Positions 49,215 to 59,538 of a DNA stretch of 64,000 bases are shown one piece after another. Position 1 is the first letter of the stretch, and each line of letters begins with the position of its first letter. The DNA is from Lutraria lutraria (Eukaryota; Mollusca; Bivalvia; Venerida; Mactridae), in NCBI GenBank assembly GCA_964023205.1, contig OZ026836.1, forward strand, positions 5,446,993-5,510,992. Reading direction: 5' to 3'. The notes under the pieces were generated by a model. The model was not told the origin of the DNA and did no database searches. It was given only the letters and a program-made list of their open reading frames with translations. Made by a program: the position numbers and the translations under genes.

Positions 49215-49829
49215 TATAATCAATGACGTTTTATGGAAAATGACGAACACATTATGAGTGAGAAATATGTCTAGTTAGTTCACGGAAGGTCAGTGTAAGC
49301 TCTGCCCTGGTAAAATGCTGAAAACTAGGTCACCTAACGACCCTGTCTGTTGGTGCGACGTAAATCCCCAGCGACAAATCCTGTGACACCTAAATTGTTC
49401 CTACACTTAATTGTTGTCATTTTATACTTCATACAACGCTCTATTCACTTAGCTTACAGAGCGGGCTATATTCTTTAAAACGTGACACATCATACCGTAG
49501 TATGCATTTAAATAATACGAAAATTTTACAGCCATATTTTATGCATATATATAACATCACGAATTTTCAACATAAACGCATAAATCCTATCATATACATG
49601 TATAGTAAAAATCCTGCCACCCGGACCCCATCTGAACTGGACAAAAAGTCTGGTTTTCTAAAAATTCCGGATTACTGAGAGTCCGGTTTCCAGGGGGTTA
49701 TTGTACACTTATTTCGATCTATGAGTGAAATTACGTCTTCATTGTTTATCTACACAGACTCTAACTCTGGAGACGTTAAATGATGGACCTGATGCTTTAA
49801 CAAGAGGAGCACTCGATATCTGGGGTTAG

Positions 49830-51590
49830 TAACAGTTTAATGAACATTGATCATTTTGTTGTCTTCGATTGATCAACTAGTCGCTTGGTTCAGTTTGTTG
49901 TTTAGTTTAAAGCACATGTGCCGGGCGCGTAGCCATCCCGCCCACTAAGCCCCATCTGAATGACCATTGAGGTACCTGATCTTTATAAATAGAGACATTC
50001 AAACATAATAGATTGATTAACTTTGAACCATGCAACATTTTGAAATGTTGGACCTTGGTCAGTTATATTTGACTTTAATATATCATAAAAGGGGAGTTAT
50101 ATTACTATGGCACTCTCCCTGTTCTGTGATTATAAAGCATTCGAATGTCTGGTTTATCAAAAAGAACTTTTTGTTCCGCCTTGTAACAGTCACTATATAC
50201 ATTATGTTTACTTGTTACTGACATTAGATACAAGCAAGAATCAAAGTACTGAAAGTACTGTCGGACTTGATTTTTACCATACGAGACAAAAGAGAGAAAT
50301 GTGTACCCACATCGTTCGAGCCCATACAAATATTTTAACATTTAAAATTACGGACCGATTTTTCATTCATATTGTAATGCAGGTCATATGCATATAGGTA
50401 AATGACATACGCTAGTGCTTTACTATAGTCCCTTTGCTAAAATTTTAAAATGAAAAAAGCCTGATATTGGAAAGTTTAATGATTAGCACATTAATTGAGG
50501 ACAATTTAATTGCATTAAAAACTCTTTATTGTACAAAACTAGTAAAAAACACTTCAGTAACAGTAAATACAAACATTGATTCTTCTGGTTTTAACACAAC
50601 AGATCATCGTCGCATTGAACACATTCAGGGTCACTCAAATCAAAAAGGTCCTGACACAGTAGAGTAAGACCTATATGACCTATAATTAACCCGATGTTGC
50701 ATGAAATTCAGACGTGATTATGTAATTCTAAATAATCTGGCGTAAAAGGAACTCTTAAACAGTAAATTTTAAAAGCACGTATCCAGTAATTTACGTTCGT
50801 ATTTAGCGACTCGAATTATTATTCTTAAGCCGCAGTTTTAACATTCAACCTTCGATAAATCAAACTCCCCACATCGGTTACGCTTTGCTACTAGCCACTG
50901 CGGGGAGTGAGTCTATAAATAGCGATTTCGTCATCAAAATAACACTAGTTGGTGTGAATATCACGGAATACGATTAATGAGAATTCGCTTTGTAATATTA
51001 AGAAATGTTAGAAAGGCACAAAACACACACATCGATGGTAGATTGTTGCAAATGCATGAATACGTCCGTGGAGATTTTTCTGAACTATCGAACGAAAACC
51101 GAAAGTAGAACTACTTTTACGGCAAGATATTTTATTGGACAGTGAATACGCGGTTTTAATTCTACGCATTTGAAACTCTCATGTATCTACCGACAAGCAC
51201 TTATTTAGATACATGACTCTTTCCGTGTAGTTACAATAGAATGATTTGAAATGTATTTAGATCTGACACACTTAATTGGGGAAAGATTCCAGATACTTCT
51301 ATATAAACATACCATTTAGTTGCGTACTATTTCCTTTATGTGGCATTCTTTTAACCAAGCTGTTATGGAGTCCAGCGACAAATATAAGTCAATGATTACA
51401 AAGGACTTGATTTTGATAAAAATCAAGTCCAAGATAAAAATCAAGTCCAAAAACTATATAATAATAATATCACATCAACACTCTATCTATAGGAATGTAT
51501 GTTTAGTTCCCGCCTACAGTCTATTCAAACTGGTATGGAGGCATTAACAGATTTCCGTCTAAACTGCTTCCTTCTTGACATCTCCTGTAC
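49830..51590. other. Intergenic, nothing firm
   Basis: Overlapping short frames around 50030-50670 lack domains. A perfect 12-bp inverted repeat with a 4-base loop (GGACTTGATTTT-GATA-AAAATCAAGTCC) is at 51403-51430, followed by a second ATCAAGTCC copy. I find no downstream GH16 exon that would complete the glucan-binding gene. Confidence 0.45.
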
Positions 51591-51594
51591 GGGT

Positions 51595-52785
51595 GACAAG
51601 ATAAACTTCACAACAAATCAAGAACAATACTCCAGAATGCATAAAATAATGTCAGTCTGTTGTTTGAACGTTAATTAAATGAAAATATATGATTTTTCCA
51701 AAAAAAGAATTTTTTGTGCGTGAAATAAGACGCTGCTAGCTGCTAACTTCACGCTGCTAGCAGCGGCTAATTTCACATCGAAAAAAAATGAAAATCATAT
51801 ATTTTCAGTTAATTAATGTCCAAACAACAGACTGACATTATTTTATGCATTCTGAAGTATTTTTCTTGATTTGTTGTGAAGTTTATCCGTAGAAATATAG
51901 ATTACGCTGTTACGCTGCTGGGCTGCCAACTTCACGCTGCTAGCAGCGGCTAATTCCACATTGAAAAAAAATGAAAACCATATATTTTCAGTTAATTAAT
52001 GTTTAAACAACAGACTGACATTATTTTATGCATTCTTAAGTATTTAGCTCGATTTGTTGTGAAGTTTATCTGTAGAAATATAGATTACGCTGTTACGCTG
52101 CTAGGCTGCCAACTTCACGCTGCTAGCAGCGGCTAATTTCACATTGAAAAAAAAATGAACATTATAATTATATTTTCTGTTAATGAATGTTTAAACAACA
52201 GACTGACATTATTTTATGCATTCTGAAGTATTTAGCTCGATTTGTTGTGAAGTTTATCTGTATAGATATATATTACGCTGTTACGCTGCTGGGCTGCCAA
52301 TTCACTAAAAGAAACAAAAAATGAAAAAATGTGTAAGTTCTCATCTAATGAACGTTAAAGGAATAAAATCGAATTATATCATCGATTCGTAAGTGTTTAG
52401 CCGGATTTCTTGTGCATTTTATATGTTTGACTATAATAGTCCGCTATGCGGCCGCTACACTGCCAGATTCACAAAATCGATAAAAATCGTATTTTTTTCT
52501 TCTAATAAACATGACAGCAACATTATGTTATTTCTTCATGCGTTTTTAAGTTTTTGCATGATTTGTGGTGCAGTTTAACTGTAGAAATATATTAAGCTGC
52601 TGGGCTGCTAGGCTGCTAACTTCACGCTGCTGGGCTGCTAGGCTGCTGGGCTGCTAACTTCACGCTGCTGGGCTGCTAGGCTGCTGTGCTGCTAACTTCA
52701 CGCTGCTGGGCTGCTAGGCTGCTGGGCTGCTAACTTCACGCTGCTGGGCTGCTAGGCTGCTGGGCTGCCAACTTCACGGACATGT
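51595..52785 (-). mobile_element. Third fold-back-like element, inverted relative to copies A and B
   Basis: It carries the same ~160-190 bp units on the opposite strand (AAGTTTATCTGTAGAAATATAG, ACGCTGTTACGCTGCTGGGC). At 52593-52780 there are five CTG-rich units ending GCTAACTTCAC or GCCAACTTCAC. 52320-52590 is the reverse complement of 31140-31400. At its left end, 51600-51720 and 51740-51900 form a large hairpin centred near 51740 (GCTGCTAGCTGCTAACTTC). Confidence 0.75.
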
Positions 52786-52789
52786 AAGT

Positions 52790-53330
52790 GTATAGTGTAT
52801 TTCTTTGTGATGTGAAGTATGTTTACAGTATATCACGGTATAAATCAGTCAATTCTTCCATTAGATAAATCAAACAAGAAATAAAAATGCTAGCATGTGT
52901 TTTATATTTATTTCGTAGCATTCCTTGTACTTAGACTGGCGCTGTATTTTAACCTTATGATAGTCTTTTTGACTGAGGCGTTGTGTTTTTATGTCAGCCA
53001 AAGCGACAAATTTGAATGCCTAGGTAGGTGTCATGAAGGGTAGATGCTTTCATTGTTTTGAATTCTAAGAATTATCTCTTTATCATTGATTTGTAGAATA
53101 CACTTTAAGCCCTCTGTGATTCACTTTATACTGTTTAATAAAAAAGTATGACAAATATTTTCATTATTTTTGTCTATGAGATGAACTGCTTCAACATCTA
53201 AGGGACGTAATCGCGAATGAATTCGTGGATCGTACATAATTTAAGGTTACCTCTCTTTACTGTATTAAACTGCTGGACAGGTTCTATGACGTTTCGGCGC
53301 GAATTTTGATTATCTTTATTGTTAGAACTA
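52790..53330. other. Intergenic, nothing recognised
   Basis: AT-rich spacer without coding or repeat signals that I can identify. Confidence 0.4.
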
Positions 53331-53334
53331 ATTA

Positions 53335-53500
53335 ATACTCTCCCGTGAAAATTTTACAAACAAATGTTGATATTCCTCCACATATGGAGAAGCTGCTGGT
53401 TACTTGTAGACTGGTATGCTAGCCACATGTGGAGAAGCTGCTGGTTACTTGTAGACTGGTATGCTAGCTAGAACTGGTTAGACTACGTAGCATACATGTA
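53335..53500 (+). mobile_element. Partial SINE with internal 47-bp duplication
   Basis: GTGAAAATTTTACAAACAAATG..GATATTCCTCCACATATGGAG parallels the SINE body at 47610-47670. The block from CCACATATGGAGAAGCTGC to GACTGGTATGCTAG is directly repeated once. Confidence 0.55.
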
Positions 53501-53540
53501 TATGTAGCAGTATTGTATTATATACTGTGATATTAACCAG

Positions 53541-53616
53541 ATCGATTAGCACAGTTGATAGAGCAATCTGACTTGCAAGCAGGAGGTCGCAGGTTCAAGT
53601 CTCGCATCGGGTACAT
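53541..53616 (+). repeat. tRNA-like sequence (SINE head, not a working tRNA gene)
   Basis: ATTAGCACAGTTGATAGAGCA is A-box-like. CTTGCAA would be an anticodon loop with TGC, and GGTTCAAGTCTC is B-box-like. The acceptor stem (CCAGATC against CATCGGG) does not pair, so a free tRNA is unlikely. Confidence 0.5.
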
Positions 53617-53619
53617 TAT

Positions 53620-54455
53620 TGTATCCTCCTTTTACACATGACGCATATAAAATAAAACGAAGCGTCTGGGTCACCTATACTGTACCGGTCAAACACACAG
53701 CTAGGGTATATCAAATATTTTCTTCAGATATAAAAATATCCACTGACAGATTCATTCGTTGTTCTACGAGTAGATCTAAACTATATTTGCATGTACATTC
53801 AGATCTTGTTCTTTTTTCTCACCGACTTTATTTTTTACAAGATAGCGTATATAGTACCATCCCCCCACATACTTTGTTCACTCAACATAACAATAATTAG
53901 TAACAATTATTTTGTATTTTAAGTACAAAACATCAAAGTCTGAATAACAACAACCTTTTAGTTCTGATTGTCCGCACTTAATAACATTGTCCTGATGTTT
54001 TTATATATAAAAAACGTAGATAATTAATTCACAGTACGGAATTCTGACCTACTCTGTACTGATTGTTGACCTTTATAGATATACATGTATTTTGAAATAA
54101 CGCACGGACGATTTAACTCTAATAATAATGTACAACTAAGCCGAAAAAATATTACATTACACGTGCCTAATAATACAAATAGTTCTACCAAATAAATTTA
54201 AACCAATCCAGTCAATGAGATAATTTTACTTATACAAAGGGTTGAAGTATGTAAACTATATTATGGTATTATTTTCATTCATATGAACCGCCATTCTATA
54301 AGGTAAACATAATCAATAAAATGATTACTCATTTTTTACTTCTATAGTTATATGTGTTGTGAACACAGAACGTAGCACATTAAGTGAGGACTACATTGGA
54401 AGCAGTGCTTGGATAAATAATTTATTTTATTACTGACGGTTTTTGTCAGAATCCT
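53620..54455. other. Intergenic, upstream of the first selenoprotein gene
   Basis: A 93-codon frame at 53619-53900 has no domain. No TATA box or other promoter element can be fixed with confidence. Confidence 0.4.
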
Positions 54456-54461
54456 GTAACC

Positions 54462-55583
54462 ATGGTAAAGGCGTGTGTACAGTACGGACCTTTTGTCAAG
54501 AGATGAGACATAACTTTATACGCTGATAAACACCTGGATCCTCTTATCAGTAAGTATTTATTATTACTGTGTATCTACTGGGTGATTTGTTTTCATTGGA
54601 CAAACTCTTACTATTAGTCTTAAATGATATCATTGATATCTACAAATTTTGATTGAATATTTATGTTTTGATATATCAGTTTAAAAGTGCAGCTTTTTGT
54701 TTCCTCCCAGATTTTTTTCAAGTCATTTTTTATGTTTTTATCTTAGACGCACGTATGCCTGTCAATAATATTTATTCTAGCAAAAAGTATCAGGTATTTG
54801 TTCCATTTGGTACATTTTATGCAAAATAGATTATATTTGAAATGATGGGGTGTACAAAATTTAATTTGAAATCGCTCTAACAAATGACTTTGATAAGCAA
54901 GAAATGACGTAATGAGACTAACTTTTTCTAGGCACCAGTTAAGAAATCTTCACTATCTTTTTTTTTTTTACTCTTCTAGAAGAGTTAGAAGCCAAAGGTT
55001 TTGAGGTGGTCACTGAAAAGATTGGACAAAGGGATACATGTTATATCTTTATTGGTGACAAGAAGGTGTGGACATGCAGTTTAAACAGGTTTCAAGCAGG
55101 TATGATACAATTATTATCATCGTTTTTCAAACACATGAGGGATTTTTTCGAGGTAATCACTAAACTGCATCATCTCAGTAGATGTAACTTTGGTCTTCTC
55201 CTGTATCATAGTTGTCCTGGCACCATAAATAACTCTGCAGAGACATTGGAAATAAATTGTAGTAAAAGTTGGGCTTTATCTGTTTAAACCCAAACTTATT
55301 GTACTTGCGCGCTTGTCTTTAATTTATAAAGCATTTCAAAATTAACAGTTACCCAATAGTATAAAATGATACCAAATGATTTTTTAGTTTATTGGTAGAA
55401 TGATATAATTTATAACACAAGTTCACATATACTAGGACCACTTACACGAATACATAACTCATTATTACCATAAGTAACTTTTTTTCAGTTCAAAGAAGAA
55501 GATCTGATCCGATGATTCAGGACGCAGTAAAGGCGTGTCTAGCTGCAACATCCGGTCAAACACGTGGTCAAAGCAAGGTCTAG
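54462..55583 (+). CDS. Rdx-type selenoprotein (SELENOH/SELENOW-like), paralogue 1
   Basis: Three exons join cleanly: 54462-54549, 54980-55099, 55489-55583 (GT-AG, both introns phase 1), giving 100 residues if the in-frame TGA at 54504 is read as Sec. Start ATG has a good context (TAACCATGG). Predicted order fits the Rdx thioredoxin-like fold. Residues 1-11 form a strand ending YGPF. Sec is residue 15. A helix follows (DKHLDPLIKELEAKG). Next come strands FEVVTEKI, TCYIFIG and VWTCSL, and a C-terminal helix (RSDPMIQDAVKACLAAT). The distance from WT to the end of the last helix equals that in SELENOH. Position 12, where CxxU proteins have Cys, is Val. Cys50, Cys62 and Cys86 are shared with the paralogue downstream. 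Rdx proteins are small redox proteins. The substrate is unknown. The 3' UTR has a SECIS. Confidence 0.85.
54504..54506 (+). other. In-frame TGA read as selenocysteine (codon 15), paralogue 1
   Basis: The frame is open for 14 codons before (from ATG) and 14 after, and then splices in frame to exon 2. The paralogue has TGA at the identical codon, in the context R-TGA-x-I-T. Confidence 0.85.
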
Positions 55584-56059
55584 TTATAACTTATGGACGT
55601 TGATACATGTTGCCATTGATAAGAGCTAATATAGTGTCCAAAATATAATTGTGGCAGTTAGATATAAAAAAACATAACGATGAAGAGTTTATTTCAAAGC
55701 TATTTAATAGTGAAGTTTACTCTGATACGATTAAACTGTGTTTTCCGACATATCACCCGCCATATTGTAAATTGGTACCCGTCCCGAGATACCAACAACA
55801 TAGTCAAAGGGTATCAATCTCCGGGAAACAGTGAACACAAAACTTAATTAGTTTGGCTCCCAAATTGACGTAAACTGTATTTGTTATCAATTAACTGTAT
55901 GCATTATAATCTGTGTCGATATTATGCAAATATATTTATATATTAGGTACATGTATATTACATAAGTATATAACATGCGTTCTATTTGTACGTATAAGAT
56001 GAATTTAGCTTTTGTGATGATTAACTAAATAGAAAATGAACATGGATACCACGTGATGA

Positions 56060-56105
56060 ATGACGTGTAGATTATCAAGCTATATATAGTTTAATTTACA
56101 CTGAT
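56060..56105 (+). promoter_or_regulatory. SECIS element, paralogue 1
   Basis: Core ATGA (56060-56063), 5' helix strand GTGTAGATTA (56065-56074), unpaired AA (56077-56078), a possible apical mini-helix CTATA/TATAG (form 2), 3' strand TAATTTACAC (56092-56101), then TGAT (56102-56105). The ten helix pairs include one G-U. AATAAA lies 64 bases further on (56169-56174). Confidence 0.88.
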
Positions 56106-56309
56106 GTAAAATGCATATTGAATCTGATGGTGTCATTGTTTGTAGTTGAACATCAATTAGTAATTATAAATAAAAACTGACTTTGATTTTCGTTTCGTAG
56201 TTATTTTCCATCTCTTGATAATACTTCAACAAATATAATGAGAACACGTTATAACCCATTGAATCACATGAAGGTGTTCCGTGGTCTAGTGTTCCGAGTG
56301 ATGACCTAC

Positions 56310-56497
56310 CCCTCGATGATAACTCAAGCCCATCATGTTTCACATGTGAGGAAGCTTTCCCAGCTAGCCTACGGAAGAGTGATGGTGCTGATCAGGTATA
56401 CACCTACGGTCTTCCTCTGCCGTAGAAGTCGGAAGGTCGTCAAATGACCTCGGTAGTTAGTACGTCGTTAAACCAAAGTGAAAAAATAAATCAAACA
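56310..56497 (+). mobile_element. SINE-like element just downstream of paralogue 1
   Basis: Contains GTGAGGAAGCTTTCCCAGCTAG, a partial inverted repeat with CCTACGGTCTTCCTCTGCCGTAG, and a tail GTAGTTAGTACGTCGTTAAACC followed by an A-rich AAAAATAAATCAAA. GTTAAACC tails recur in other SINEs in the window. Confidence 0.55.
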
Positions 56498-56499
56498 CT

Positions 56500-57640
56500 T
56501 CCAAGTTTCACCTTTAATAGTATGCAAACACTCTTACATGGTGTAATTCATAAAGCGGCCGAAAAAAAACGAGCGCTTAGCTCACATGGTACTATAGCGT
56601 TTGTAGAGTTCGAGTCCTGGACGCAGCACATGTTCTGTGTAATAAATTGGTTAAGGGCGTTGCGTCTAGAATATTTCGCCCTTCTTAGCTCATCTCACGG
56701 CATCTTTCATGTGAAGACGTTGACAGTTCCGTGAATAGGACAAGCTTAGAACTCAAGTAGCTTTATAGTCTGCTGGTTCATATTAAAACAATGTGGTAAA
56801 CATGCGCAAAAACACTAATATCATCATTTGAAATAGGACAGATATGTGCAAATGATTTTAATCACTTAAATGATATTCTTTGTAACACACAACATAAAAA
56901 TCTCAGATGGTAGCTGTATGGCGAACAGAGTGTGATAGGTCTCAATACTGAATATTATTGAACTTAGAAAAAGGAAATACATGTATATCAGTCTGCGAAT
57001 GTCATAAAATCTATCAATTTCTGTGGAAAAAAACGAAAAAATCTCGGTTTCGTTTCATCATTTTTTCTGGCATGGAGTTTTTTTGTATTCCTGAAATATT
57101 TTCGCTTATTTATCGTACATGGTATTCTAGTATACGCTAACAACGTTTTTGCATGATCGATAAGATTTCCATCATCTCATTACAATTTCATCCGCAATTA
57201 TTTATTGAGACACATGCACGTACTGGAGCCTAGTATATTTACTGTACGGAAAAATGAACCACTCAATATTTTCTATACTGATTATTGACATGGTTAGTAT
57301 TGATAAATGAATGGTCGAAAAACGTACGGAAAACTGACCCTATTTTTGCACACTTAAGCAGTATAGAGTTTCACATAATTATTCTGTAGCTACAATCGAC
57401 AATGTCATGCTTTAATTTGTAAAGCGTGTATAGTATATAAACCGTACGTGAGGATCGATTCATTAATATACCTTCTGGTTTACGCGCAGTTATTTTATTA
57501 ATTTTTTACTTTGTATAATTGTAAAATTTAATTATTAGTAAGTTTTATGCCGACACAGACAGGGACCGTGTGATTAGAGGTCTTGGAGAACTGTAAGAGA
57601 TAGTGTTAGAAGTGTGACAGTGAACATTGTATTGGTTGTG
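56500..57640. other. Intergenic between the selenoprotein paralogues
   Basis: A 96-codon frame at 56444-56734 overlaps the SINE tail and has no domain. The rest is AT-rich. I see no third copy of the selenoprotein exons. Confidence 0.45.
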
Positions 57641-57647
57641 TTTAAAC

Positions 57648-59043
57648 ATGGTGAAGTTGTTTATACATTATGGACCTTTTATGGTCAGATGACACATTAC
57701 GATATACACTGATAAACATCTGGCTCCTCTTATCAGTAAGTACAAATTATTATATTTACGGAGAGTTACTAAGTGTTCACATGACAAACACTCATTTGAT
57801 TTCGTGAATGATGATTGGTTTGAAAAATAATTCGTTTACAAACAAATTTGAAATTTCTCAGAATGTTCAAGTCACTAATTCAATTTATAAAGAATCGAAC
57901 TAGGAAGTTGCGTAGCGCTGAGATCATGGATAATTCAGACTAGTTTTGACTTTTCATTGTCTTTAATCAAATTGAACCATGTCGTAGAAAATCCAACCAA
58001 TTTTTATTAAACCAGAAATCCATTTATTATACATTTATGGTAGATGTTTATGATTATGGCTTATGCATGCGTGTATATAAATGAGTCCTTGATGGTAATC
58101 AGAAATCTTTTAAAGATGTGATTGAGATAATAGCAATTCGTTATGTTGGTGAGAAAGATATAAATCTTTGGGTTTATGATAATACAAGTGTGGTATCTGA
58201 CACTGAACTAACACTAGCTGGTTTTATAATGTCAGGAGAGTTAGAAGCCAATGGTTTTCAAGTGGTCACCGTAAAAATCCATAGAAGAGACGCTTGTAAT
58301 ATCGTTTACAACAAGACTGAAGTGTGGACATGTAGTCTTAAAGAGTTTCAAACAGGTAAGAGAAAGTTACTTCTATAATAAACATATTTCTAGAGGCATG
58401 TTGTCAGTTTGGCGTACAGTCTGTAACTGTTTGTTTGGGAATTAGTAGTTTTTACCTGGTTATCCACAAGTAGCTGTCCCCAGCTTCACTGTATGATTCA
58501 GCGACGTGGAGCCTAAACATAATGTATTCAACCATTATTGTCATATTGTCATGGTGAACACGTCGTGCACATGGGTTGAACCCTCATTTACGGGACCCCT
58601 AGACCTAATAATCGAAATATCTTTATTGTGCTAACCATGTTAGATCAAGACATGTACGTGTGGAGGATGATAAAATATAACGATTTCATAGACATTGACC
58701 CATACATGTACATAATAAGATTGCAGGTTAATAATCTACATTATCACAAAAATCCACTTTGGAAAAAATAAGCATTAACTTTAAATAAGAATTAATACTT
58801 TTTTCCTTTCCTGTTAAATCAATATTTTACGATTTTTAATAAAGTGCATATTGACCATTTCATTTATACCTCATTACATACGAAGTTGTGTCATACTTCA
58901 GATCTTGATTTCCCGAATATTGTACCTTTTTAGAGGATAGAAAAAGATCTGACCCGTTGATAAAAAAAGCTGTAAACGCTTGTCTTGCGGCAACATCCGG
59001 GGAAATGGAACAAAAACATGGATCATACCAAGTGGCGGTATAA
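57648..59043 (+). CDS. Rdx-type selenoprotein (SELENOH/SELENOW-like), paralogue 2
   Basis: Exons 57648-57735, 58236-58355 and 58934-59043, with the same 88- and 120-nt first exons and phase-1 introns as paralogue 1. Product is 105 residues with Sec at 15 (TGA 57690-57692). Identity to paralogue 1 is about 62% over 93 positions. Fully kept blocks include YGPF, DKHL, ELEA, VWTCSL, RSDP and ACLAATSG. Position 12 is Met, so again no CxxU. The last exon ends differently (EMEQKHGSY..., TAA stop), so the C-terminal tail is free to vary. Exon 2 could also start 120 nt earlier in frame (58116), giving a 40-residue insertion. The 3' UTR has a SECIS. Redox role is inferred from the fold; no partner is evident nearby. 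Confidence 0.85.
57690..57692 (+). other. In-frame TGA read as selenocysteine (codon 15), paralogue 2
   Basis: Context GTC AGA TGA CAC ATT. It is at the same codon as in paralogue 1 although 10 of the other 28 exon 1 residues differ. Confidence 0.85.
58356..58933 (+). other. Intron 2 of paralogue 2
   Basis: Donor GTAAGA, acceptor TTTTTAG. It may contain a SINE scrap near 58400-58520 (GGCGTACAGTC, GTTATCCACAAG). Nothing else is recognised. Confidence 0.6.
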
Positions 59044-59397
59044 ACCTAGGTAGCGACACGCACGCCATTTGGTCCTGGTTGGAACGAGTGAATCTTTGTG
59101 AATCATGAACAATCGAGAAGTAAAAAAGATAAAGAAAAATGAGTAATCGAAGAATTCAAGTCCGGTTTTTCTAAGTGGGGTTATTTTTCATAAAATTGAT
59201 TAAGTTTACATAACAATATTTTAGCCTGAACAATAAAATTGTATAGCCATAAGAAAAGTTGAAATGATACCATTTAGAAAAATGGTGCTTTGTTCCTTGA
59301 TGTGTTGTTTTATCGAGAAGGTGTTTATTTTCACCACTATACGCGTTGAATGATAAACTTCTTGTTCTGTGATCTCAGTCTGATGAATGCATGATTT

Positions 59398-59445
59398 ATG
59401 ACGTGTAGATTATCAAGCTATGAATGTGGCATAATCTACCCTGAT
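59398..59445 (+). promoter_or_regulatory. SECIS element, paralogue 2
   Basis: ATGA (59398-59401), helix strand GTAGATTAT (59405-59413) pairing perfectly with ATAATCTAC (59431-59439), AA (59415-59416), an apical mini-helix GCTA/TGGC, then CC and TGAT (59442-59445). The 19 bases from ATGA through AA are identical to paralogue 1, while the 3' strand differs but still pairs. AATAAA follows at 59507-59512, 62 bases on. Confidence 0.88.
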
Positions 59446-59538
59446 GATGGTTTCATGTTAAATCTGGTGGTGCAATATTTGTTTTGAAAACGTTGTTACT
59501 GATAAAAATAAATTCTATACCTGATCTTGTTTTGCTTA

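Larger units (their letters stand above)
47047..49824 (+). pseudogene. Broken beta-1,3-glucan-binding protein (GNBP/BGBP) gene
   Basis: Four exon-like blocks resemble the secreted glucan-recognition proteins of invertebrate innate immunity. Block 1 (47047-47197, after an acceptor TTTTACAG) encodes a signal peptide MKLFLAVTALAVF and the start of a CBM39-type domain (LLNPQGVRFAFP). Block 2 (48065-48166, phase 1 at both ends) continues it (GISLISYHYSKNQPLNGVAAG). Block 3 (49031-49107) encodes NWEFEYYTNNRINSYVRDG and, after a frameshift, KLFIKP. Block 4 (49758-49824) gives TLTLETLNDG and ends GALDIW. Blocks 3 and 4 match the start of the GH16-like domain. The rest of CBM39, the link into GH16 and everything after GALDIW are missing. 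With the frameshift at 49084-49091 I call it a pseudogene or relic. An expressed short form from blocks 1-2 is not excluded. Confidence 0.7.

Noticed and set aside
54462..54506. A 14-codon upstream ORF ending in TGA
   Set aside because: In both paralogues the frame continues for 14 more codons and splices in frame to exon 2, and a SECIS is present, so Sec is the better reading.
47047..55583. One gene joining the signal-peptide exon (47047) and 48065 exon to the 54980 and 55489 exons
   Set aside because: The phases would allow it, but the first two exons match the CBM39 part of glucan-binding proteins. The later exons have their own first exon at 54462, duplicated as a unit at 57648.
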